From Sediminibacillus massiliensis (GTDB lineage: Bacteria; Bacillota; Bacilli; Bacillales; Amphibacillaceae): a stretch of 64,000 bases of DNA. Location: positions 1,874,079 to 1,938,078 of the forward strand of contig NZ_LT732535.1 of assembly GCF_900156915.1 (NCBI RefSeq). Reading direction: 5' to 3'. Every line of letters starts with the position of its first letter. The stretch's first letter is position 1. A program made the position numbers and the translations under genes. This document shows positions 36,136-46,700 of this stretch, piece after piece. The notes below the pieces were generated by a model, which was given only the letters and a program-made list of their open reading frames with translations, was not told the origin of the DNA and did not search any database.

Positions 36136-37314
36136 TTATTCCCTCGCCTTCCGCATTTTTTGCATTCGGCCATAAGTCAAGGTTCTCCACAAACCTTCCA
36201 CAGGGCCGAAGCGGTAATGTTTGAACCAAACTTTACTCGCGGCTACTTGCAGACAGAAAATAATCAAAACAATCAACACGCTGTACACCGGCCGTACTTC
36301 ACCGTATAATCCAAGACCAATTGAATAAAAAAGGAAAAAGCAAACAACTGATTGCAACAAGTAATTAGTTAAAGACATCCTGCCGACATATGTAAGCGGG
36401 CGCAGGATCTTCCGCCAAGATTCTTTTTGGTAGAGAAGCGTTACCGTCGAGACATAGAATAGTGCCGAAGCTGATCCTCCAATCGAATCCTGGAAAATAG
36501 ACAACCACTCCGGATTTCCCAATAGATACGGACCTGCCTTACAAACGGCAAAAACAACTGCCGTTACAGCCCAAACCTTTTTCAAAAAAGAAAGATGAAG
36601 CGTAATATCATGCAGCCATTTCTTTCTGGCAGCCAGTATGCCCAGCAAAAATAGCGGCAGCAGATTTATTGCCAGGAAGAGATAATTAATGCCCCCGTTC
36701 ACGTAAATCCAATCTTGGTAGTTCTGCTTTAGAATCTCCCCATAAGTCCCTTCCCCATATGAATGCATAGCTTGATAGATTGCCTGCTGATCAACCGCCA
36801 TTCCATATTCTCTTACTAAAAAAAGAAGCCAGGTGAACAACAGCACCGGAATGACAAGCAGCAACACGCTCCATAAAAGAATAGTTTTATCTTTTCTTTT
36901 GAAAAAGAAGAATAACAGCATCCCTATCAACCCGTAAGATAACAATATGTCCCCATGCCAAATGAAAAAAGCGTGAACAAGACCGAAGCCGGTCAGGACA
37001 ATTAACCGCCTGAAAATGACTCGTTGTGGGTGTAGACGTTTTTCCGCCAGCCTTTCCATCATGATTTGCATTCCGAATCCAAACAAAAAAGAAAACAATG
37101 TATAGAAGCTTGCCTGAAAAAAGATATCAATCATGTTTTGGACAAAATGATCTGCCGGGTTATCCCAATAAGCTTTCTCCCCTCCATATTGAAAAAAAGG
37201 CGCATTGTACGCTGGCACGTTCACCATGAATATCCCGAAAATCGCCAACCCTCTCGCGGCGTCTATCCACTGTAATCGCTGGCCTTCCCCAATTGGTGTG
37301 CCTGTATGTTCCAT
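36136..37314 (-). CDS. DUF418 (YeiB-like) membrane protein
   Basis: This 392-residue membrane protein starts at ATG 37314 (MEHTGTPIGEG), eight bases after GGGAGG. It has about ten helices. The family features are IDAARGLAIFGIFMVNVPAY near the start, FSFLFGFGMQIMMER, and the C-terminal YVGRMSLTNYLLQSVVCFFLFY. DUF418 proteins are related to acyltransferase-like membrane proteins, but their activity is unproven. It heads the operon with the DUF2157 and GDYxxLxY genes and is divergent from gerP. Confidence 0.9.
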   Translation of the reverse strand: MEHTGTPIGEGQRLQWIDAARGLAIFGIFMVNVPAYNAPFFQYGGEKAYWDNPADHFVQNMIDIFFQASFYTLFSFLFGFGMQIMMERLAEKRLHPQRVIFRRLIVLTGFGLVHAFFIWHGDILLSYGLIGMLLFFFFKRKDKTILLWSVLLLVIPVLLFTWLLFLVREYGMAVDQQAIYQAMHSYGEGTYGEILKQNYQDWIYVNGGINYLFLAINLLPLFLLGILAARKKWLHDITLHLSFLKKVWAVTAVVFAVCKAGPYLLGNPEWLSIFQDSIGGSASALFYVSTVTLLYQKESWRKILRPLTYVGRMSLTNYLLQSVVCFFLFYSIGLGLYGEVRPVYSVLIVLIIFCLQVAASKVWFKHYRFGPVEGLWRTLTYGRMQKMRKARE

Positions 37315-37363
37315 TAACACTCCTCCCAACTACTTTCCATGCCTTTAGTGTCATTCTATCTCA

Positions 37364-37388
37364 ACTTTTCCTATTCAACCATACGTAT
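37364..37388 (+). promoter_or_regulatory. Possible SigK promoter of gerP
   Basis: CATACGTAT (37380-37388) fits the SigK -10 pattern CATANNNTA except for the final base, and AC at 37364-37365 lies 14 bases upstream as a -35. It precedes gerPA by about 50 bases. In B. subtilis gerP is made in the mother cell under SigK with GerE. The match is short, so this is tentative. Confidence 0.35.
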
Positions 37389-37440
37389 CTTGAACAGAAT
37401 GTAATACGCCCACATAGACTGGAGAAAAGGAGGAATGAAA

Positions 37441-37662
37441 ATGCCCGCAATAGTAGGAGCTGTCAAAGTGAATTCAATATCTTCTTCAAGCATTTTCAAT
37501 ATCGGCGATGTTTACGCAATCAATCCTTACACAACTGCCAAGACATTTGCAGGGGGAGGCTCCTTTAATACCGGTAATGGAATCAAGATCCAACTCCATA
37601 AATCATCCTCAGATGTAGAGGATTCTGATTTTATTGATCAACCTATTTCAGGGACAGCGTAA
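37441..37662 (+). CDS. gerPA: Spore germination protein GerPA
   Basis: This 73-residue spore protein is the first of the gerPABCDEF operon, which lets germinants pass through the spore coat. It shares the GerPA/PF fold (MPAIVGAVKVNSISSSSIFNIGDVY). GGAGGA lies 7 bases before ATG 37441, which is favoured over the ATG at 37435. Ser/Thr/Gly-rich, no signal peptide. Confidence 0.93.
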   Translation: MPAIVGAVKVNSISSSSIFNIGDVYAINPYTTAKTFAGGGSFNTGNGIKIQLHKSSSDVEDSDFIDQPISGTA

Positions 37663-37674
37663 GGAGGGTCAGGG

Positions 37675-37890
37675 ATGAATTTGACCATTCACCAAACGAT
37701 TACCATAAATAAACTAAGAGTCGGAAGTGTAAATAATTCTTCCATTATTCAAATTGGCAGTGCCGGAATGGTAAGAGCCTCTTCTCAGCTTTATAATACA
37801 GGAGGATACACAGAGCCAGCGCCGGACGTTCCGATAGCAGGCGAAATTGCCACAGAAGGCACGCTTGTTCCGTTAGCCCCCTTGACATAA
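37675..37890 (+). CDS. gerPB: Spore germination protein GerPB
   Basis: This 71-residue coat-permeability protein has the typical TITINKLRVGSVNNSSIIQIGSAG segment, followed by a Pro/Ala-rich end. AAGGAGG at the end of gerPA drives its start 12 bases on. All gerP products are needed together in Bacillus for efficient response to nutrient germinants. Confidence 0.92.
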   Translation: MNLTIHQTITINKLRVGSVNNSSIIQIGSAGMVRASSQLYNTGGYTEPAPDVPIAGEIATEGTLVPLAPLT

Positions 37891-37954
37891 ATCACAAATA
37901 TATCCTTTTATGCATAGAGTAATATAGGTCTTTGCCCAGAAAGGAGTTTTTCAA

Positions 37955-38512
37955 GTGCATCCACACTCTTGGACTCAATATATTTCGGAACTGCATCATT
38001 ATATTCAACAACAGGATAAAAAACTCAAAGAACTTGAAAAACGAATCGAAGATCTGGAAAAAAACAACCAAAACAATCATACAACAGTTGAACGAATTGA
38101 TTATCACTTCGATCAATTAAAAATTGAAAGACTCGACGGTACCCTCCATATCGGCCTTAGTCCAGAAGGTTTATCCAGCATTGAAGATATGGATGTCAAC
38201 CAGGCTCTTTCACCAATGAGGGAACAAAAACAGGATGGAACAAAACAACTTATAGACGAGATGAACGGGTATCTGACAAAAGAAGGTGCCAACTTGTTGA
38301 ATCATCTATCCAATCAATACAATCGGCCATTGAATCAGCAGGAACAAGATATGCTTCTTGATGATATACGAAAACAGCTGCCGGCCCGGGTGAGACATTA
38401 TTTACAAAATCATCATTCCACCGGTTCAAATACGGAAAAACATGATCAAATCATGGAGCAGATAAAGGCTGAAATTTTTCATTCTTTGCATCAATACTTC
38501 CAGAAAAATTAG
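37955..38512 (+). CDS. gerPC: Spore germination protein GerPC
   Basis: This 185-residue protein is the largest GerP product. It starts at GTG 37955 with AAAGGAG upstream. An N-terminal coiled-coil (residues about 8-45, QQQDKKLKELEKRIEDLEKNN) is followed by the GerPC domain. This includes a HIGLSPEG strand region and a helical C-terminal part ending HSLHQYFQKN. The coiled-coil suggests it organises the other GerP proteins. Confidence 0.92.
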   Translation: MHPHSWTQYISELHHYIQQQDKKLKELEKRIEDLEKNNQNNHTTVERIDYHFDQLKIERLDGTLHIGLSPEGLSSIEDMDVNQALSPMREQKQDGTKQLIDEMNGYLTKEGANLLNHLSNQYNRPLNQQEQDMLLDDIRKQLPARVRHYLQNHHSTGSNTEKHDQIMEQIKAEIFHSLHQYFQKN

Positions 38513-38530
38513 TAAAAAGGGGTTAATAGG

Positions 38531-38725
38531 ATGAAATTCGAAGTTCACAACTATGGGATACAAATAGGAGACATTGAAGTTACTGGTGTTACGACATCCT
38601 CTGTATTTTTAGTAGGGGATAATGAAGAAATCACTTTGTACTCCTTTTTTGACACTCCCCCTGAGTCACTTATCGTTGGTTCTCCCGTTCCAATGAGGAA
38701 TTTAGATGACACGAATACCGAATAA
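38531..38725 (+). CDS. gerPD: Spore germination protein GerPD
   Basis: This 64-residue protein has the GerPD pattern KFEVHNYGIQIGDIEVTGVTTSSVFLVGD near its start. It lies 18 bases after gerPC. Its 3' end overlaps the start of gerPE by 20 bases, implying coupled translation. Confidence 0.9.
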   Translation: MKFEVHNYGIQIGDIEVTGVTTSSVFLVGDNEEITLYSFFDTPPESLIVGSPVPMRNLDDTNTE

Positions 38726-39110
38726 ACGGAGAACTGTTCATGTGAACAAAATGTATGTCAATTCCATCTCTAATGGTTCCACATTCGAGATTGGGGATGT
38801 GGAACACGCAGGACCGAGAACAAAGGTTATTGCTGTCCAACAGCCCAGAACAAATTACAAGGATGAGGACGAGAACATTACCTTTTCTTCTTTTTCGGTG
38901 TTTAAAGAGCCGCTTCCAGAAAAGCCTGTCTACTCGCCTGTCCAAAAACAGACCATCAACCATTCGCCGTCCATACATGTTAACCGGATTAATATTATCG
39001 GTATTTCGACTTCAGCCATTGTGCAGATAGGCGGATTAGGGACGATTGATTCGGAAGTACGGGTAAAGCACATTCGCATCCTGCCGGAGGAACAGTTTGA
39101 AGGAACGTAA
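38706..39110 (+). CDS. gerPE: Spore germination protein GerPE
   Basis: This 134-residue protein contains two copies of the GerP-type unit: VHVNKMYVNSISNGSTFEIGD near residue 10 and IHVNRINIIGISTSAIVQIGG near residue 90. A charged linker joins them. ATG 38706 has GAGGAATTTAG upstream and overlaps gerPD. The internal duplication is typical of GerPE. Confidence 0.92.
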   Translation: MTRIPNKRRTVHVNKMYVNSISNGSTFEIGDVEHAGPRTKVIAVQQPRTNYKDEDENITFSSFSVFKEPLPEKPVYSPVQKQTINHSPSIHVNRINIIGISTSAIVQIGGLGTIDSEVRVKHIRILPEEQFEGT

Positions 39111-39149
39111 ATATACTAATGTTAAAGTGATTAAAGAAGGTGTATATGC

Positions 39150-39368
39150 ATGCCATCGATTGTAGGTCCAATTAAAATAAACGGCATTGACGGCGGTGTC
39201 ATCAATTTCGGTGATAGTTTCTATTTGTCGCCAAAGAGCACTTCCAAGACCAGCGCCGGTTCGGGTTGTTTCAACACTGGCGACTTCATCAACACCAATT
39301 CAGGCTTCAGTGCAACCAACACAGCAGACCCGGACGTATCAGACCAAAACGTCACAGCAAACGCATAA
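39150..39368 (+). CDS. gerPF: Spore germination protein GerPF
   Basis: This 72-residue protein is a paralogue of GerPA (MPSIVGPIKINGIDGGVINFGDSFYL, then an SAGSGCFNTGDF segment). It ends in a Ser/Asn/Ala-rich tail. AAGAAGGTG lies upstream of ATG 39150. It closes an intact A-F operon in the B. subtilis order. Confidence 0.93.
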   Translation: MPSIVGPIKINGIDGGVINFGDSFYLSPKSTSKTSAGSGCFNTGDFINTNSGFSATNTADPDVSDQNVTANA

Positions 39369-39391
39369 AAACAATAGAATCAACAACGTGA

Positions 39392-39421
39392 AAAAGAGCA
39401 CCCCTCCACCGGGTGCTCTTT
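39392..39421 (+). terminator. Terminator of gerP
   Basis: AAAGAGCACCC pairs with GGGTGCTCTTT around CTCCACC. The T tract is short. Confidence 0.85.
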
Positions 39422-39514
39422 ACTACATATCTCATAATTGAGGGAAACTGCGACATAGTGACAATTAATTCTACCCTTGTGTGGCTGCTTCTTGTCCTGA
39501 TTTTAGTTAAATGC

Positions 39515-39990
39515 TAACCCGGCGCTGCGGAAAAATACTCCCTTTCCGGGGGCAGCACCTCAGCCTCCTCTTGAGCAAAAAGCGCTCACTGCGGGGTCTT
39601 CGGAAGCTGCTCTTCCCCCAGGAGTGTCGCATTTTTCCTTCGCTTTGGATAGATTTCTGATCAAGTGATAAGTGGCCCTAATGTATGTTTAACATGGTGT
39701 ATTCCTAACCAAAAACTGACCAAAATTCAGAAAACCCCTAACAGCGAAGGCAGAATACGCAGACTCCTATGGGAACAGCAAAGGTTTTAGATGGGGCGAG
39801 TAATCGCAGTCCCATCGAAGACCCCGAGTGATGGGTCTGCGTCTTCCGGTTAAGCTTCGCAGTGAATTCCTCGACCCAAGGGTGCAAGGATGTTAATTCA
39901 AGTAGTCCCCTGGCTGAGGCCGTGCCCATGGAAAGCGAAGTGTTCTGCCGCAGCGGCCGTGTAGCACTCGACTGATTCAGGATGAGGCCA
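39515..39990. repeat. Composite palindromic repeat, copy B
   Basis: This is the second copy of the element at 1195-1900, lying between the convergent gerPF and addA genes. Module 1 (39524-39643) keeps GCTGCGGAAAAAT on the left. The right arm is intact only as ATTTTTCC. Module 2 (39737-39948) is more compact than in copy A. The bridge between modules is also related (AGTGATAAG...TTTAACATGG against AGTGAGAAA...CTAACATGG). I see no gene in 39422-40037. Confidence 0.8.
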
Positions 39991-40037
39991 GTTATGTCAC
40001 AGTTTACGGTTATTGCGATAGAAGAATCCAGAGCTTG

Positions 40038-43000
40038 CTAAGCTTCAATTAACGCACCGTCGAAGAAATAGAGATATTTCTTTTTGACAGGCTGTTTCCA
40101 TATTTGTTCCAAAGCTGAAGCATACAAGTCAAGCTGTGTTTCATATCGGGAAAACAGTTTTTGCTTCACAACGTCTGTCACTTCCCTATCAATGGAATCA
40201 GTCTTGTAATCAAGGATAATCCATCCATCTTCTGAAGGGATGGCACAGTCGATCACCCCTTGGATCAGGACGACTTCATCTGTGTCGCCTTCCCAATCGG
40301 CATAAACTTGATTAGCTTTCATGGAAAAGCTGAACGGTACCTCTCGTTTCACATCAGAAGCCAGAATAAGCATCTCCCCTATTTCCGTCTCAAAAAAGCG
40401 GGCAATAGCTTTTAAATCGATAACATCGGCTTCTTCCTGTGTGAGAATCTCTTTCGTTACAAAAGACTGGACGTACTCGGCAAGTTCTTCTTCACTCCAT
40501 TTTCTCGACAAAGGCAAATGCTGCATAACAGTATGCATCGCACTCCCCTTCTCAGCTGCCGTCAATCTTTTTTCTTTCTGCATGAAACGAGGACGTTTTA
40601 CAATCGGAGCTTTATACTGTGGTACAAGCTGATCACTGCTGTATTCATCCTTTATCTGCCTCTGTCTTTTCAATTCTGTAACTGTCTGTTTCGCCCGGTA
40701 ATGAACGGCATTCGGATAAGGATACTCATAAGTTAGCCGTCGCTTCACATGGACATCTAAAGAAGGGTCGGCATGACTTACAGGCTGCCAGTTCTTGATA
40801 GAGGCTTCTATTTCAGCTGCCGGAATCTCTCCTTCTTCCCTGATATTCGTCAATCGGCTGCCATGAAGCAATTCAATATGCCAGCTGGAAGGATCCTGCC
40901 TGATTGGTGCAGGCACTTGAATGTTTACCTCGATATTTCTAAGACCCTCGTTATCCTTATGCCTGATCAGGGAAGGCGCAACCCAATCCAGAAATGATTG
41001 GGTCTCCAGCCGGTAATGGGAAGGAAGTACCCATTCAGGGTGGTCAATGACCTTCTGCCATTTCTCCTGTTTCTTTTCAAAGGATGCGACATTGCCGACC
41101 ATTACCAATTTTTCTTTCGCCCTTGTTAAGGCTACATACAACACCCGCATTTCCTCCGCAAGCAATTCCCTTTGCTTTTCCTTTTTGAGAGCATGATAGG
41201 CAAGGGTGGGATACATAATTCGTTTGGAAGGATTGATATACTTGCTTCCAAAGCCCAAGTCCTTATGAAGCAGGTACTTTTGTCTGAGGTCCTGCTGGTT
41301 GAACTGTTTATCCATTGCCCCAAGGATCACTGCCGGGAATTCCAATCCTTTACTTTTATGGATGGTCATCAGACGGACAACATCTTCTTGTTCCCCCAAC
41401 GCTCTTGCAGCTCCGAGATCGTCTCCTCTCTCTTCCATCCGCTCTATGAACCTGAGAAAACGGAACAGCCCTCGGAAAGAGGTGTTTTCATACGTTCTGG
41501 CCCGATCGTAAAGAGCTCTGAGGTTGGCCTGCCGCTGCCTGCCGCCAGGGATTCCCCCTACAAAGTCATAGTAGCCTGTTTCCCGGTAAATCTGCCAGAT
41601 CAAATCTGAAAGAGCTCCTTGTCTCGCCCTGTTTCTCCATTCTTTCAATTGTACTAAAAACCGTTTGAGCTTTTTGCCTTTTTGTGTGTCGGCCTCGTTT
41701 TTGATAAAAGATGTCATGGCCTCATAATAGGCCGCTTGTTTTTTGGCAAGGCGTATTTCAGCCAGATCCTCTTCATTCAACCCGACAATTGGCGAACGGA
41801 GGACAGAGGCTAGCGGAATATCCTGTTTAGGGTTATCGATAATTTTCAGAAGACTCAGCATAACTTTTATTTCGATCGCTTCCAGATATCCTGTCGATAA
41901 CTCTGCATAGACAGGGATTCCCTGCTGTTTCAATTCGTCAGTAATAGTAGGCGCCCATGTCATCGAACGGAGCAAAATGACTATATCGCGGTATTGAATA
42001 CCACGCTGTCCACCTGTTTCCTTGTCGACCACCTGCATTGGTCTATTCTCTTCGCTGCCGATCCACTTTTTGATCATGCGCGCGTAAGCCCGTGCTTCCA
42101 ACTGGGCTTTCTCCAAATCCTCAAAGTTTTCCGTTCCTTCTTCATCCCCGATCTCTTCATTGGCGTCCCTGTCGATAATGACCAGTTCGGCATCTGTATC
42201 ATTGAGCTTCAATTCGTCATACACTTTGTTAGCATAGATTAACTCTGCATCTTTTTCGTATTCCATTTCCCCGACATCTTCACTGAGAAGCTGTCTGAAA
42301 ATATAGTTCGTGGCAGTCAATACCTGTTCCCTGCTCCGGAAGTTCCTGGCCAGATCAATCCGTATAGCCGGATGAGACTCTTCGGCAAACTGTTTATATT
42401 TATTAAGGAACAAAGTAGGCTCTGCGTGACGGAATCTGTAAATGCTCTGTTTTACATCCCCTACCATAAACATGTTTCCAGGTCCTTCTTTATCGGTGAT
42501 CAGAGAAAGCAGTGTTTCCTGTACAAGGTTTGTATCCTGGTATTCATCGACAAGCACTTCATGGAAAGAACTTTGAAAATGATAGGCTGCTGCCGATGGC
42601 ACGATCCTTTCCGGGGTCGACTTTTCATCCATCAGGACTTGAAGGCAGTAATGCTCCAAGTCTGAGAAATCGACGATGGCCTTTTCTCTTTTTAATTGCG
42701 TATATCTTTCTTTGAACTCTTTTACAAGGGAAGTAAGTTGAACAACGGCAGGATACAAAGTCTTCATATCTGCCAAATAAGCAGGAAGACTCCTTGAAAA
42801 CCAGTCCCCCGCTAAGTCGTTCCACCGTTTCTTATAATTGTTTCTAAGTTCCTTCACCTTTTCCTTTTTCTCTTCCGCACAATCGGCTTTCTTACGTGAT
42901 AATGCTTGGAAGCTGCCTGCAGAAAAGAATTCCTGAGCATGTTGCCAGGAGTTATTCACATGATGAAATGCTTCCCGGAACATTTCGATATCTGATTCTA

Positions 43001-43760
43001 TTGCATCCGCGTAATGATACGGTCCGTCATTTTCCTTTGTGAGAGCCATAGCTTCTTCTGCTTCCGTGAGCATCGCGTCCAGCTGACTGTTCACTTCTCT
43101 TTTTAAAATGCCAAGCCATGGCAGGTTATCTTCGTCTTCCTCTTCATCCACGTTATACATGGCAGCCATATTATCCAGCCAGTTTTCCGGCCAGGGATTT
43201 TGCATCGCGAATTCATATAACTTCAAAATCAATTCTTCCACTTCCAGATCGCTTCTGTCATTGGAAAAACGATCTACTACAGCAAAAAAGGCATTCTGTT
43301 CTTCCATTTCTTCTTTGCCATACCAATCTTCAAACATATCCTCCAATACTTCCTGCCTGATCATGTCCCCTTCTATATCATCAGCGATTCGGAAACCCGG
43401 ATCAATGTCGAGCAGGTAGGCATGTCTGCGGACAACATCCATGCAAAAGGAATGGAGAGTAGATATCGATGCGCGCTGCAGCAAGGACAACTGCTTCTTT
43501 AGATGAAGGGAAGAAGGGTTAGCCTCTAATGCAGCTTCCAGTGCCTGCCCCACCCTGTTCCGCATTTCTTGGGCTGCGGCGTTGGTGAATGTCACGACCA
43601 GGAGAGAATCGATATCGACCGGCATTGTCTTGTTGAGCAGTTTCTGAATGATTCGTTCGACTAAAACAGCCGTTTTTCCTGACCCTGCCGCAGCGGCCAC
43701 CAGTACATCGCTTCCCCCTGCATATATAGCTTCTTCTTGTTCTTTTGTCCATTGTGGCAT
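40038..43760 (-). CDS. addA: ATP-dependent helicase/nuclease subunit A AddA
   Basis: This 1240-residue UvrD-like helicase and nuclease processes double-strand breaks with AddB for RecA loading, the Gram-positive counterpart of RecBCD. Walker A is AAAGSGKTAVLVERI near residue 26. Walker B lies in EVLVDEYQDTN near 405, with helicase motifs FMVGDVKQSIYRFR, LARNFRSREQV and LMTIHKSKGLEFP. The C-terminal nuclease domain has IILDYKTDS near 1190. Its ATG overlaps the addB TAA by one base (TAATG). In B. subtilis sbcD and sbcC come next, but here the repeat does. Confidence 0.97.
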   Translation of the reverse strand: MPQWTKEQEEAIYAGGSDVLVAAAAGSGKTAVLVERIIQKLLNKTMPVDIDSLLVVTFTNAAAQEMRNRVGQALEAALEANPSSLHLKKQLSLLQRASISTLHSFCMDVVRRHAYLLDIDPGFRIADDIEGDMIRQEVLEDMFEDWYGKEEMEEQNAFFAVVDRFSNDRSDLEVEELILKLYEFAMQNPWPENWLDNMAAMYNVDEEEDEDNLPWLGILKREVNSQLDAMLTEAEEAMALTKENDGPYHYADAIESDIEMFREAFHHVNNSWQHAQEFFSAGSFQALSRKKADCAEEKKEKVKELRNNYKKRWNDLAGDWFSRSLPAYLADMKTLYPAVVQLTSLVKEFKERYTQLKREKAIVDFSDLEHYCLQVLMDEKSTPERIVPSAAAYHFQSSFHEVLVDEYQDTNLVQETLLSLITDKEGPGNMFMVGDVKQSIYRFRHAEPTLFLNKYKQFAEESHPAIRIDLARNFRSREQVLTATNYIFRQLLSEDVGEMEYEKDAELIYANKVYDELKLNDTDAELVIIDRDANEEIGDEEGTENFEDLEKAQLEARAYARMIKKWIGSEENRPMQVVDKETGGQRGIQYRDIVILLRSMTWAPTITDELKQQGIPVYAELSTGYLEAIEIKVMLSLLKIIDNPKQDIPLASVLRSPIVGLNEEDLAEIRLAKKQAAYYEAMTSFIKNEADTQKGKKLKRFLVQLKEWRNRARQGALSDLIWQIYRETGYYDFVGGIPGGRQRQANLRALYDRARTYENTSFRGLFRFLRFIERMEERGDDLGAARALGEQEDVVRLMTIHKSKGLEFPAVILGAMDKQFNQQDLRQKYLLHKDLGFGSKYINPSKRIMYPTLAYHALKKEKQRELLAEEMRVLYVALTRAKEKLVMVGNVASFEKKQEKWQKVIDHPEWVLPSHYRLETQSFLDWVAPSLIRHKDNEGLRNIEVNIQVPAPIRQDPSSWHIELLHGSRLTNIREEGEIPAAEIEASIKNWQPVSHADPSLDVHVKRRLTYEYPYPNAVHYRAKQTVTELKRQRQIKDEYSSDQLVPQYKAPIVKRPRFMQKEKRLTAAEKGSAMHTVMQHLPLSRKWSEEELAEYVQSFVTKEILTQEEADVIDLKAIARFFETEIGEMLILASDVKREVPFSFSMKANQVYADWEGDTDEVVLIQGVIDCAIPSEDGWIILDYKTDSIDREVTDVVKQKLFSRYETQLDLYASALEQIWKQPVKKKYLYFFDGALIEA

Positions 43761-46700
43761 TATTTGTCCCCCCTCCTTCTAGTTATCTCGTTCAACACAT
43801 CTTCATCTTTCATTTCTTTCAATCTCCGATAATTGTTTTCATGCAAGGTTGAATCAAACTGGCAAACTGATTTGAACGGACAATAGGTACAGGCCACCTG
43901 CTGGTTTTGCTGGTATGGATTCAAATGTACACCGCCGCTGGTAATATCGGTGCCTGCTTGTACCATCAGTTCCCGGATATAGCCTTGCAGCTGATTGAAT
44001 GTTTCCGTTTCTGCTGTATGGGAACCCTTGCGGAATTCGCCGTTTTTCTTTAAACCTGCCGGCACAATCTGGCTCATTCCACTATCAAGACCTGTGTCCA
44101 TCATTTTGACGATTTGTTCATTCTCCACTAATAGTCCTTGCATTTTGAATTTCTTGAAAATCTCTTTTTCTATATCTGCATCTTCTAATCTCTTATTTTG
44201 GGAAAGCATCGGATTATGGACATGGAAATATAACACTCCGGCCGGCGTCGCCTTCACCCCGAGCCAGCTTTCGGAATGGGAAAGCACAACATCCAGGTAT
44301 GCCAGCATCTGCAATGCCAGCCCATAATATACTTCCGACAAATTCAATCCTTTGGAACTTGATTTATAATCAATAATCCGCAGGAACAAATGCTCTTGGT
44401 TGATGGCTCTGTCAACCCTGTCTATCCTGCCTCTTAATACCAATTCGTAACCGTTTGGCAAGTCGATTGTGATGGGTGGCAGCTGCTGACCGGGACCAAA
44501 CCCTAATTCTAGGCCGATAGGGGAAAAGTCGCTCTGCCTTGCTTGCTCGCTCAACACATAGGCGGCCCTGGCAATAATTTCTTGAAGCTTCTGTTGGATA
44601 TATTTATACCTGTTGGAACTGTGAAGTATCTGGTGCTGCAAGACCGGAGCAAGGCTCGATACCGCTCTTTGGGCATATTGGTTTGTTTCTTGTTTTTGCA
44701 AATCCGCGAAATTCCGCCCCTCAGTCTGAACCCAATCAGTGATTTTTTTCAAGGCTTCGTGAAACAATTGGCCAATGTCTGGTGCATCCAGCTTATAGAT
44801 CCGTCGTTCTTCCAGTCCAAGACTGTACTTGGCAAAGTGTTGATAAGAACATCGATAATACATTTCCAATCTGGAAACGCTGGCTTTGACTTGTTGTGGA
44901 TACAACTGACTTGCAGTTTGTTCCGACAAGTTTGTCGGATTGTTCTGGTAAAACAAGCTCTGTAAAATAGAATAGGTGGTGCCGCCTTTATCTTCACTGG
45001 CGATATACCAATTCAGCACATTCCACCATGCATCGTGAATCGGATAGCCGCGCAAATTCCTTGCCAATTGTGCCGTTAATGCCGATCTCGTTTTCACCGG
45101 AGTCGAGATGAACCTGTCAGCATCCATTAGCTCTTCTGGATCTTGAAGAAGAGTGTGTTCCCTGCATGAAGGGAACAAATCCTCCATCCTTTTGATCAAT
45201 TGAGAAGGCACTTTCGATTTTCCTTCCTCATCACTTAACGGGTAACTGATCCATAGCTGGTCTTTGGCCGAAGTAAAAGCTAAATAAACATAAAACCAGT
45301 CATCCAGCAATTGGCGTTTACTGCCATCCGCCAGCTTCATTCCCTGTTCAGCAAGCAATTCCCGCTCTTCTTCCGATATCATTCCGCTTTCTCCCGGTTT
45401 CATCGGCCAGATACCTTCATTGACCCCCAGCAGGAATGAACACTTGATACCTGTAATCCTCGAACGGTCAATGGTACCTGTTATGACATGGTCCATGCTA
45501 GGCGGTACGTGGGCGAATTTAAGCGATTCAAAACCTGCTTCAAGGGAAGCCCGGAAAACTTGAAGAGACACTTTGTCATCTCCTGCGATTTCAACCATTT
45601 CATCCAGCAGTTGCATGACGGCATCCCAGACCTGCTCCTGCTCCCTTGCCAGTTCTATATGACCTTGCTCATCCAACCTGTCTCTATTTTCTTCCAGCCT
45701 TTGGGGAACCTGCAGACCCTCAAGCCATTCAAATATAATTTCAGCTCTTTCCTGGATTGTTTCAGTGTCTCTTAGTTTTTCATCAAAATCTTGCAGGGCA
45801 TAGACTACCTGGTCGCGATAACGATTGATTCTTGTTTGTATTTCCTGTTCTTTGTCTGTTTGAGAAGCCTGGTCAAACCCCCGAAAACGTTGAAAAATCC
45901 AAGGTTCATCACTAATCCATCTACTTCTCCCGCGAATACCGTATTCCAGAACATAATTCTCCAGTTCGTCTATTGCTTCATCCGTCAATGGATACCTGCT
46001 GTCCGCTACCGGGATCAATCCCGTTTTCAACAGGCGGAAAACTGCTTCATACCGCCAGTTGCCCTCCACTATATCTAGTGCCGAACGGACGAACTCCAAC
46101 AATGGATGGTTCAGCATCGTTCTTTTCTCATCTATAAATACCGGGATTCCATAATCCTCAAACACCGTATGAATCAACTCATGATACACTTCGGTCTGTC
46201 TGATCAAAACGGCAATATCTTTATACCTGTATTGTTCTTCACGTACAAGGCGGAGTATCTCCTGAGCGACTCCTTCCACTTCGGCCCTTGGATGGACGGC
46301 TTCCGCAATCCGGATTGGGACCGTCCCTTTGTATTCTGGAGACGGCCGCTTGTCAAAGTAACTTTCCAAATGGGCAAAATATGGCCGATTCTCAAACCTT
46401 CCGTCTTGCTGGTCCAACCGCTCGACTTGAATATCGATCGAATTTTCTTCTGCCAATGACTTAAGCGTTTGGTAGGTTTCTGTAGGCAGACAAAAAAGAT
46501 CGAGTTCCGATACCTCTTGATCGTTCTGGCCATCGGTTGCAAGTGTAACCGATACCTGGCTGGTTTTTTTGATCAGTGCTTCCACGACCAAAAGTTCCTG
46601 CGGTGTGAAATGGTGAAAACCATCCAAATAAATCTCAGCATCTTCCATGAAATCTGCCTCTGTTATTTTATCTGCCAGCAGCTGGAGCTGATCTTCACTG

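Noticed and set aside
39738-39929. Minus-strand frame of 63 codons in repeat copy B
   Set aside because: It is inside module 2 of the repeat. The frame is not conserved in copy A and no ribosome site precedes it.
41172-41609. 145-codon plus-strand frame inside addA
   Set aside because: Antisense of the conserved helicase region, with no ribosome site or recognisable domain.
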